Below, piece by piece: positions 55,306 to 62,407 of a stretch of 64,000 nt of DNA. A program made the translations under genes and the position numbers. The stretch is from positions 124,001 to 188,000 of the forward strand of contig JAFQXE010000023.1 of NCBI GenBank assembly GCA_017407125.1, in the 5' to 3' direction. Positions within the stretch are counted from its first letter, which is position 1; each line of letters opens with the position of its first letter. The stretch comes from Thermoguttaceae bacterium (GTDB lineage: Bacteria > Planctomycetota > Planctomycetia > Pirellulales > Thermoguttaceae). Below the pieces are notes generated by a model. The model saw only the letters and a list, made by a program, of their open reading frames with translations. It did not search any database and was not told the DNA's origin.

Positions 55306-55448
55306 GGCATATTCAGCGAGATTGACTCGCGTAAAGATTTGAAGCGGGGAAACGCAAATAGTAACCCTTTCAGATTGAAAATCCATCTGAACTACGGCGC
55401 CCATGAAGAACGCCGCTGAATAATATACATGGCAGGAATTGCCAGATT

Positions 55449-56714
55449 TTATTCCTGCTTAGTTGTAACCGCAAATCGAATATTAATCAAGATTGATTTC
55501 TCGTCTTCTGACGAAGTTTTTAGAATAATTGTCCCCATTTTTTCCTGAACATGCCCCCAATAATCGCAAATTGGGGCGTCTGCCGGGACTGTAAGATGGA
55601 TAATCGTACGTACAACGCCGCTCTCCGGCAGGTAAACGGGTTTGTCCAGTTCGACCTGAAGCCAGTCCGGGTTGACGGATTCAATTTCCAAATCAATATG
55701 AGGGGGTATTTCTCCCGGTTTGATTTTTTCTCTGTCTTCCGCTTTAATTGAGCGATCCAAAACCCACAGAATTTTCTTTCCGACTTTACCGTTTTCCAGA
55801 ATGCCCAGAATCCAGGTTTTGCTCTCTTCGCTCCAACCCGGTCCAGCTAACGAAAGATTTCCGACAACCGTTCCGTAAACAGGAATTGTAATCTCCGGCT
55901 GGAATTGACTGTTGGTTTTCAAAACGAGCGTTTCGCTGAACGGACCAAGCGGCAAGTTGTCTTTGGCTGTTACCGTGATCTGATAGCCGCCAGTCGCGTC
56001 CGGTTCGCTGCTGTATTCTTCTTTCGTCAGCGGGGCCATTTGAAGATCAAAGTTGTTCTTGGCGTCTGGATTGAGATAGTCGTATCCGGTAATTTCCAGC
56101 GGCGGATTTTTATAGCATGCGATTTGAGTTTGCGCTTGAGCCGTATAACCGCGAGTTATATTGTTAAACGTCAGTTCTGAAGGCATCGGGCGAGCGTCTG
56201 CCACAATTTTTCCTCGCACTTCCAGCTCGACCATCATCATATCCGGGTCGTTGGTTTGAATTAAAACCTTTTGGACGTAATCCCCAATATAATCCGCTGT
56301 TTTCCATGTTACGTCAATAACAGTCGAATCGCCCGGCTTGACTGTTCCTTTTCCCAGATCGGCGGCGGTGCATTTGCAGCTGGTTTCTTCAACGGAAACC
56401 GTCAAATCCGCCGTTCCTGTATTTTTCAGAACAAATTGATGCTTGCCAACTTCTCCGTTTTGCAAAACTCCAAAATTGTACAGTCGTTCAACGATGAGAA
56501 CAGGGTGGGCGGGAGGTTCGAATTTTTTTGCTCCGTCGACAACAGCGTTTATATTGTCCAAAGGATTAGTAAACTTTGGAACCGTTGGCGTGATACAGTC
56601 GATTAACGCCTGTTCGCTGTATGGCGGATGAGTTATTTGATATCGAGCGATTCCCCATCCAGCCGCGATCGCGGCGCAAACAGAAACAAGAATAAATAAA
56701 AGACTTTTTTTCAT
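55449..56714 (-). CDS. DUF1573-type periplasmic protein
   Basis: A 421-residue protein with an N-terminal signal or anchor (LLFILVSVCAAIAAGWGIA). The DUF1573 hallmark is seen in YNFGVLQNGEVGKHQFVLKN followed by a SCKCTAADL cysteine pair and KPGDSTVIDVTW. Two further Ig-like beta domains follow (for example GNLSLAGPGWS and HIDLEIESVNPDWLQ). Its function is not established; it may be an envelope scaffold. It ends about 145 bp before the multiheme lipoprotein gene in the same direction, so the two are probably linked. Confidence 0.85.
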   Translation of the reverse strand: MKKSLLFILVSVCAAIAAGWGIARYQITHPPYSEQALIDCITPTVPKFTNPLDNINAVVDGAKKFEPPAHPVLIVERLYNFGVLQNGEVGKHQFVLKNTGTADLTVSVEETSCKCTAADLGKGTVKPGDSTVIDVTWKTADYIGDYVQKVLIQTNDPDMMMVELEVRGKIVADARPMPSELTFNNITRGYTAQAQTQIACYKNPPLEITGYDYLNPDAKNNFDLQMAPLTKEEYSSEPDATGGYQITVTAKDNLPLGPFSETLVLKTNSQFQPEITIPVYGTVVGNLSLAGPGWSEESKTWILGILENGKVGKKILWVLDRSIKAEDREKIKPGEIPPHIDLEIESVNPDWLQVELDKPVYLPESGVVRTIIHLTVPADAPICDYWGHVQEKMGTIILKTSSEDEKSILINIRFAVTTKQE

Positions 56715-56817
56715 GGAATATATTGATGCGACAAGCGCCTGAATTTATAATGTATCTGAAAGCTTGGCAACAAAAAGGATTGCGTTTGTTATAACCTTTG
56801 TTCAATAAGCCGTAAAT

Positions 56818-57096
56818 TTATCCACGCCCTGTTTTTTCGACGGCTTCCGCCATGACGTCTCGAAATTCCTCTGGTTCGAGATCGGCAAGGCGTTTGCCCT
56901 TCTTTTCGAGCTGTTCGTTGACTCTTACAGCCGTTTCCTGCATGATTTCATGGGTTTGTTTGCTTCCGCCAACGAGCAGGTAATTCTCCCCCTTTGTCAG
57001 GCGGGTTTCTTCGTCCTGATTATCGAACCCGACGCCTAACAAAGCGGCATCTTTGGTATTTTCCGGCTTGGATTGCGTTTTTTTCGGTAATCTCAT
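56818..57096 (-). CDS. Small conserved-looking protein, unknown
   Basis: A 92-residue soluble, charged protein. The middle region TKGENYLLVGGSKQTHEIMQ and the helical C-terminus LEPEEFRDVMAEAVEKTGRG look like a folded small domain. No family was recognised. It lies between the FHA gene and the DUF1573 gene, all in the same direction. Confidence 0.6.
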   Translation of the reverse strand: MRLPKKTQSKPENTKDAALLGVGFDNQDEETRLTKGENYLLVGGSKQTHEIMQETAVRVNEQLEKKGKRLADLEPEEFRDVMAEAVEKTGRG

Positions 57097-57185
57097 TTAT
57101 GTTATGAAACGCCCTGTAAATCGCGGATTTTATTTAAGAGGAATCCAAACGATCAGGGATAACCGCTTGCGCGTTTACATGATTG

Positions 57186-57776
57186 TTATTTCATGGATTT
57201 GAACATGGCTTCGAGCGTTTTGGACGCCGCCTCGCGGCTGTCGGCCGCATGATTGACGTTTTCGTTCTTTTTCTGCTCGGTCTGTTCCTGATGGGTATTC
57301 CAATTGACAACGGTTGTCAAAGTCTTCTGGAATTCTTCGCCAGCTTCTTCGCCATCTTCGCCAAAAAGCGCGGACAAATCAATTTCGCCGTCGTCTGCAG
57401 CGGCGTTTTGTTTTGAATTCGCAACGCGATTGACGGCTTCTTTAACGGAAGCGACTTTGGGGTTTTTCGCTCCATGCATTTCTGCGGAGATTTGCACTGT
57501 TGTTTCCAAAGGACCAACCCGCAGCGACTGACCGTTTTTCAGTTCGACGGGTTCAGTGATCTTTTTTCCATCGACAAAAGTGCCGTTTGTACTGCCCAGG
57601 TCTTTGACTGTAACCGATCCGTCGCTAACGTCAATTTGGGCGTGGCGTCGACTAAGCGCTTTGCTTTCTATGCGAAGATTGCACTCCGGCAGTCGTCCAA
57701 TAATGAATGGAGATTTATTAATGGCAATAACCGCGCCTTCATTTTTGCCCCCGTGTACAACCAGTTTTACGATCAT
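57186..57776 (-). CDS. FHA-domain protein
   Basis: A 196-residue protein. Residues about 1-98 form a forkhead-associated domain that binds phosphothreonine peptides: FIIGRLPECNLRI, LSRRHAQIDV and KDLGSTNGTFVDGK are the conserved loops. The rest is a low-complexity charged tail. It has no signal peptide, so it acts in the cytoplasm as a reader of Ser/Thr kinase signalling, which is common in planctomycetes. The start has an AAGGA-type site upstream. The kinase partner is not in the window. Confidence 0.92.
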   Translation of the reverse strand: MIVKLVVHGGKNEGAVIAINKSPFIIGRLPECNLRIESKALSRRHAQIDVSDGSVTVKDLGSTNGTFVDGKKITEPVELKNGQSLRVGPLETTVQISAEMHGAKNPKVASVKEAVNRVANSKQNAAADDGEIDLSALFGEDGEEAGEEFQKTLTTVVNWNTHQEQTEQKKNENVNHAADSREAASKTLEAMFKSMK

Positions 57777-58040
57777 GTCCTGTTCCTTTTTGTATGAGTG
57801 AAGCTACACCAATATCTTTCTGCTTTGGGAACCGACCTTGGCAAGAGTTTTTACGTTCTAACGGTCAGCCGAGTTCGATACATCAAGCCCATTTATATAA
57901 TTATTATATCAGATTTAAAAATTTAAGTAAAGAGCTCCAATAAAAATTTATAAAATTTTTATAAAATGTTTATAAATTGTTTGAAAAACTGTATTTTTGC
58001 AAAAAAGCGCTCAATATTTTATTGGGAGTTATGATCTCCT

Positions 58041-58835
58041 TTATTCCATTCGGCCTTTTTTATCCATTAATCTATCGATTTTTGCTTCCAATTTTTCGAT
58101 TTTCTTCAGCAATTCGTCGTTGTTGTCGCTTGCCATGGCGTCAACAATAATGGAGTTGATAAACGACATGCCGATAATGCCTCCAAAAAACAGGAGAATA
58201 GAAAAGAATAATTTGACAATGGTTTGATACCATTCCGGCTGATCTGCCGCAACTGCGTTGGGAATATCGTACCACCCTTCAACGGTAAACAGTTGAAAAA
58301 TGGAATAGAACGACGTCAGCGGATCTTTAAAATAATCTGGAGCAACGGAACTAAACAGATTGCAAGTGATAATTGACCAGATAAACGCAGTTATCAAAAA
58401 AGCTAAAACAATAACGGACGTCGAAGCAATAGCGCGACGGCATCCGTTCATAATTGATTCAATATTGGGAATAAATTTCAAAATCCGGAAGAATCGGAAC
58501 CCGCGGAAGATTCGAAGAGTAAATATAGCGTTGAGCGTCGATTCGCCTGTTGGTATAAACGATTGCAAACAGGCGCCCAGAGCTATCATGGTTACACCGA
58601 AATCAAACCAGTTCCAGGAATCTGACCAGTATCCTTTCCAGGTTAATCCGAGAATCTTAACAACAATCTCGATACAAAAAATTACCAATATCGTTGTGTC
58701 CAGCCACTGTAAAACTACATCGCCTGGATAATAGCATTGCAAAACCATCACCACGGCGTTGAGCAGAATCAACGTCAGGATGAAATAGTCCAGACGCTTA
58801 CGAAAAGTTTCGCTTTTAAATAGTTTTCTTAACAT
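58041..58835 (-). CDS. Voltage-gated cation channel, NaChBac/CavMr type
   Basis: A 264-residue, six-span channel subunit that would assemble as a tetramer. The voltage sensor S4 is LRIFRGFRFFRILKF, with Arg/Lys every third residue. The pore loop reads FTVEGWYD, between S5 and S6 (FGGIIGMSFINSIIVDAM). The C-terminus is a coiled coil (LLKKIEKLEAKIDRLMDK) that may form the tetramer bundle. The ATG at 58835 is preferred over a start at 58862. The Gly at position 4 of the filter and the final Asp resemble the calcium-selective CavMr rather than the sodium filter TLESWAS of NaChBac. Confidence 0.9.
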   Translation of the reverse strand: MLRKLFKSETFRKRLDYFILTLILLNAVVMVLQCYYPGDVVLQWLDTTILVIFCIEIVVKILGLTWKGYWSDSWNWFDFGVTMIALGACLQSFIPTGESTLNAIFTLRIFRGFRFFRILKFIPNIESIMNGCRRAIASTSVIVLAFLITAFIWSIITCNLFSSVAPDYFKDPLTSFYSIFQLFTVEGWYDIPNAVAADQPEWYQTIVKLFFSILLFFGGIIGMSFINSIIVDAMASDNNDELLKKIEKLEAKIDRLMDKKGRME

Positions 58836-58853
58836 GGTTGGACGTGGATTGAA

Positions 58854-58930
58854 AATTAGCAATTAGCAATTGTCAATTAGCAATTATTGAGGCGCTTAAA
58901 ACAATTGCTAATTGCTAATTGAAAATTGCT
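58854..58930. repeat. Heptamer element, AATTAGC family, two arms, ending on the gpmI stop codon
   Basis: The left arm has units AATTAGC, AATTAGC, AATTGTC, AATTAGC. The right arm (58903-58930) has AATTGCT, AATTGCT, AATTGAA, AATTGCT, reading TTAGCAA on the minus strand. The gpmI TAG stop (58929-58931) lies at the end of this arm. Confidence 0.85.
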
Positions 58931-60581
58931 AATTTTTCTTAAACTCAATCAGCGACGGACGGTAGTCTTCCGGAGCCTTGAATCCGAGCAGATTCATGAC
59001 TGTCGCGGCAACGTTGGACAGACCCGGGCGGTTGACCGCGTCAGTCGCGGCGGCGGACATTTCGTATTCCCCGTTGTAGTTGGGGTCGTAAATGCAGAAC
59101 GGAACCGGGTTGAGCGTGTGAGCCGTCTTGGGAGAACGAACGCCGTTCTTTTCCGTCCACATGATGTCGCAGTTGCCGTGGTCGGCTGTTACAATGGCAA
59201 TGCCGTTGAGCTTTTTGACGACTTCCAGCATCCGTCCGACGCATTCGTCAACCGTTTCAACCGCGATAACAGCGGCGTCCATGTTGCCGGTGTGACCAAC
59301 CATGTCGCCGTTGGCCAGATTGAGTCGCCCGAACTTGTACTGTCCGGAATTGAGAGCGTCGATAACCCAGTCGGTAATTTCGACCGCTTTCATCTTCGGA
59401 GCCTTGTCGAATTCAATCTTGTCCGACGGGATTTCGTGATACGTTTCCATCGCCTCGTTGATGTATCCGGACTTGTTGCCGTTCCAGAAATAGGTTACGT
59501 GCCCGAACTTCTGAGTTTCGGAAATGGCGAACATTTTAACGCCTTCGTCGCACAGGTACTCGCAGAACGTGCGGTCGATCTGCGGCGGGTTGACCAAGTA
59601 ATGCTTCGGAATCTTGAGGTCGCCGTCGTATTCCATGATGCCGGAATAGTAGACTTCCGGGACGCGAACGCGGTCGAACTTGTCGAACTCCGCTCCGCCG
59701 TCAAACGCCATCGAGATTTCAATAGCGCGGTCGCCGCGGAAGTTGAAAAAGACGACCGAATCGCCGTTTTCAATCGTTCCGACCGGTTTGCCGTTTTCGG
59801 TAATCACGAACGGCTTGAGATACTGGTCTGTCGCTTCGGCGTCTTCGTCGTACATGGTTTGAACGGCTTCGGCAGCGGAATTGAACGCGCGCCCTTCGCC
59901 CAAAACGTGAGCTTTCCAGCCGCGTTCGACAATCGACCAGTCCGCCTGATAGCGGTCCATGGTGGTAATCATACGGCCGCCGCCGGACGCGATGCGGAAA
60001 TCGGCGGAATACTTCTCGTTGATTTCCGCCAGAACCTTTTCGGTCTTTTCGATATAAACCAGAGCCGACTTGGCGGGAACGTCGCGGCCGTCGAGAAGGA
60101 TGTGAACCCGGCAGCGTTTGACGCCTTCTTCCGCCGCCCGCTTGAGCATCGGATACAGCTGAGAGATGTTGGAGTGAACGTTTCCGTCTGAATGCAGCCC
60201 GATGAAGTGCATCGTATGCCCGTCTTTTGCGGCCGCGACCGCTTTCTTCCAGACTTCGCCGTCGAACATGGACGCGGTTTCAATTGCCTTGTTGACCAGC
60301 TTAGCGCCCTGATCGAAAACGCGGCCGGCGCCCAGAGCGTTATGACCGATTTCCGAGTTGCCCATGTCGTCGTCAGAGGGAAGTCCCACCGCCTGACCGT
60401 GCGCCTGAAGCTGGCAGTACAGTTTCGCGCTAAAGAGCTTGTCCAGCGTAGGGGTCTTGGCGACGTAGACGGCGTTCGACCCGTCCTGCTTGCCGATTCC
60501 GACTCCGTCCATAACGATTAACAACAGCGGACCAGGACGTCCCGCAAACGTATCCGACGAAATTTTTTCCAGTGTAAGCAT
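58929..60581 (-). CDS. gpmI: 2,3-bisphosphoglycerate-independent phosphoglycerate mutase
   Basis: A 550-residue glycolytic enzyme that interconverts 3- and 2-phosphoglycerate using two manganese ions and a phosphoserine intermediate. LLIVMDGVGIGKQDG carries the first metal site, DDDMGNSEIGHNALGAGRVF the catalytic Ser, and IVTADHGNCDIMW the second metal site. The length is typical. The start codon at 60581 directly touches a heptamer array, so there is no recognisable ribosome-binding site. The stop codon also lies in a heptamer array, so both ends of the gene are bounded by repeats. Confidence 0.95.
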   Translation of the reverse strand: MLTLEKISSDTFAGRPGPLLLIVMDGVGIGKQDGSNAVYVAKTPTLDKLFSAKLYCQLQAHGQAVGLPSDDDMGNSEIGHNALGAGRVFDQGAKLVNKAIETASMFDGEVWKKAVAAAKDGHTMHFIGLHSDGNVHSNISQLYPMLKRAAEEGVKRCRVHILLDGRDVPAKSALVYIEKTEKVLAEINEKYSADFRIASGGGRMITTMDRYQADWSIVERGWKAHVLGEGRAFNSAAEAVQTMYDEDAEATDQYLKPFVITENGKPVGTIENGDSVVFFNFRGDRAIEISMAFDGGAEFDKFDRVRVPEVYYSGIMEYDGDLKIPKHYLVNPPQIDRTFCEYLCDEGVKMFAISETQKFGHVTYFWNGNKSGYINEAMETYHEIPSDKIEFDKAPKMKAVEITDWVIDALNSGQYKFGRLNLANGDMVGHTGNMDAAVIAVETVDECVGRMLEVVKKLNGIAIVTADHGNCDIMWTEKNGVRSPKTAHTLNPVPFCIYDPNYNGEYEMSAAATDAVNRPGLSNVAATVMNLLGFKAPEDYRPSLIEFKKN

Positions 60582-60762
60582 AGTAGTAATAAGTAGTTAG
60601 TGGTTAGTGGGGAATAGGCGCGAAGCGCATCCGCTAGAACTGCGTAGCAGTTCAATATTTGTAGCCGTGGGTTTCAACCCACGGAGTTAGTGGTTAGCGC
60701 CAAGTGGTTAGCGAGAGGAGCGCTTTGCGTCCTTACAACTAAAAACTAACCACTTACAACTA
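60581..60762. repeat. Heptamer element, TTAGTGG family, enclosing a composite double hairpin
   Basis: The left array (from 60581) has TAGTAGT, AATAAGT, AGTTAGT, GGTTAGT. The right array (60735-60762) has ACAACTA, AAAACTA, ACCACTT, ACAACTA. Between them lies the composite hairpin copy 2: ACTGC-GTA-GCAGT (60639-60651) and CCGTGGGTT-TC-AACCCACGG (60665-60684). Confidence 0.8.
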
Positions 60763-60805
60763 ATATTATATCTAAACAATTAATTTTGACAATAGGAGGG
60801 GAGGC

Positions 60806-60926
60806 AGTAGCTTCTAGTTCCTGGCTTCTAGTTTCTAGCTTTTTGATTTTGGATTCCAGCTTTAATAACTAACACTGAGAACTACAAACCCACAAGCTAA
60901 TAGCTAGCGGCTAATAGCTAACAGCT
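60806..60926. repeat. Heptamer repeat element, TAGC family, copy 3
   Basis: Left units include AGTAGCT, TCTAGTT, CCTGGCT, TCTAGTT, TCTAGCT. Right units include AATAGCT, AGCGGCT, AATAGCT, AACAGCT. The middle is homologous to copies 1 and 2. The rest of the gap up to 61074 shows nothing further. Confidence 0.8.
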
Positions 60927-61073
60927 TATATTGCCTACTCCCTCTATTTTATTTTTTCTTCAAAATCGGAATTATCCTCAAGACCGGCTTTTCGGCGGAC
61001 GATAGGATAAATAAGTGTAAAGGTTGATTACACGTCATTGCGTAATTAATCAACAGATAATTGGAGACAATCC

Positions 61074-62303
61074 ATGCGACCATATAATACCTATCGTAAT
61101 CCCGAACTCAGCCAGCCGGTTTCATCGGTAGAAAATACGCTCGCGGATAAGACGTCGAACCCAAACCAGCAATTTGATCTTTTGCGTTCGCTGTCAGAAT
61201 CCATTAGCGTAGACTGCGGATCCTTTGAGCTTTTAACGCCGACGGAGCGCTATCAATCCTCGTCCATTTCCTCTCACGTAGACTTTGTTGATCAAAACGG
61301 CAGGGAATTCCGGACGCCTGTTGAAAGCGTTTCATCAACGCCTGTCAAGAGAGAACCGGCAAAGGCGGCGTCCGCGCCTGCAAAGTCGTCTGTAAATGCT
61401 GCGGCTGACATGGATGACGACAATTACGACTGCATGAACGATCCCAATTATCGCGCTCAAAGCCAAAATAACGTCAGCGCGCCGTCTTTTGAAGAACTTA
61501 TGGCGCGAACGGCGGAAAGCATCGCAAAAATGCGCGAAGAAACCCAGGCTGCGGACAGCTCCAAAACGTTGTCGTCACAGTCCAAAGGCGCCGCTGAACC
61601 AAGTCAACCCCAAAAACAGGAAGAAAAACCGTCGATTGACTCTCGTTCAGAGTCTTCGACGAAAAAAGGCTTTCTTTTCAGTACAAGCTGGAATAAAATT
61701 CGAAAGGCTCTCTTCAGTCGAGAAACAATCAAGCTGGTTCTTCTCAGCGTCGCGGTCGGCGCTTTGATTGTGTCTGCGGTTATATACAGAAATTCTCCGC
61801 ATCGAAATAACGGATTGTCAGAATCGGACGACGTCATTTTGGAACAACCAGCGGATTCAAGTCAATACGTTTCAGTTCAAGGAAACGAGACAACCGATAA
61901 AAACGAATTAAACGCTTCTGACAGCGGCGATTATTGGGGTTCGTCTGACGACGGCTGGAGCGATCCTGCTGTGTCCAATCGACAAGCCATGACAGATTCA
62001 TTCCAGGACGATTACAAGTCTCCGTCTTTTGACGCCAATCCACTTGGATACAGCCAGAACGAATCAAACGACTATCCTATTCCAGAAGACGCTGGAAGAC
62101 AGCTGGCGCCGCCTCACAATTCAAATAACGGGAATCAGTTCGTTGAAACCATTCCCGTTTACAACTCTGATCCTCAGTATGCGGATGTTTCTCCCGCAAT
62201 CGGCGCACAGTACAGCCCAGACGATTACGAATCGCCGATTCTGGAAGACGATACTGTCAGCGGATACTCCGAGACGGGATATAATTCTAATTTTATGAGA
62301 TAA
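61074..62303 (+). CDS. Single-pass membrane protein with long low-complexity tails
   Basis: A 409-residue protein. The cytoplasmic N-terminal 215 residues are Ser/Ala/Lys-rich with a short helical patch (FEELMARTAESIAKMREETQ). One membrane span (LVLLSVAVGALIVSAVIY) follows at about residue 223-240. The C-terminal 165 residues are Ser/Asp/Asn/Tyr-rich and probably lie outside. No enzyme motif was recognised. It is probably an envelope scaffold or signalling anchor. Confidence 0.65.
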   Translation: MRPYNTYRNPELSQPVSSVENTLADKTSNPNQQFDLLRSLSESISVDCGSFELLTPTERYQSSSISSHVDFVDQNGREFRTPVESVSSTPVKREPAKAASAPAKSSVNAAADMDDDNYDCMNDPNYRAQSQNNVSAPSFEELMARTAESIAKMREETQAADSSKTLSSQSKGAAEPSQPQKQEEKPSIDSRSESSTKKGFLFSTSWNKIRKALFSRETIKLVLLSVAVGALIVSAVIYRNSPHRNNGLSESDDVILEQPADSSQYVSVQGNETTDKNELNASDSGDYWGSSDDGWSDPAVSNRQAMTDSFQDDYKSPSFDANPLGYSQNESNDYPIPEDAGRQLAPPHNSNNGNQFVETIPVYNSDPQYADVSPAIGAQYSPDDYESPILEDDTVSGYSETGYNSNFMR

Positions 62304-62320
62304 AGAGCTCGAGTGATTTT

Positions 62321-62407
62321 GAGTTAGGAGTGAGTAGTGAGGAGTGAGGAGTTTTTTTGAGCAACGCTTGCGTCAACTCCTCACTCCTAATTCCTAACTC
62401 CTAACTT
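62321..62407. repeat. Heptamer element, GAGTTAG family, two arms, ending on the pheT stop codon
   Basis: The left arm (62321-62355) has GAGTTAG, GAGTGAG, TAGTGAG, GAGTGAG. The right arm (62373-62407) has TCAACTC, CTCACTC, CTAATTC, CTAACTC, CTAACTT. The pheT TAG stop (62401-62403) is in the last right-arm unit. Confidence 0.88.

Noticed and set aside
57840..57890. Possible tRNA T-arm (GTTCGATAC context)
   Set aside because: No matching acceptor, D or anticodon stems could be found around it.
58926..60191. 421-codon plus-strand frame
   Set aside because: Antisense shadow of gpmI, which has clear catalytic motifs.
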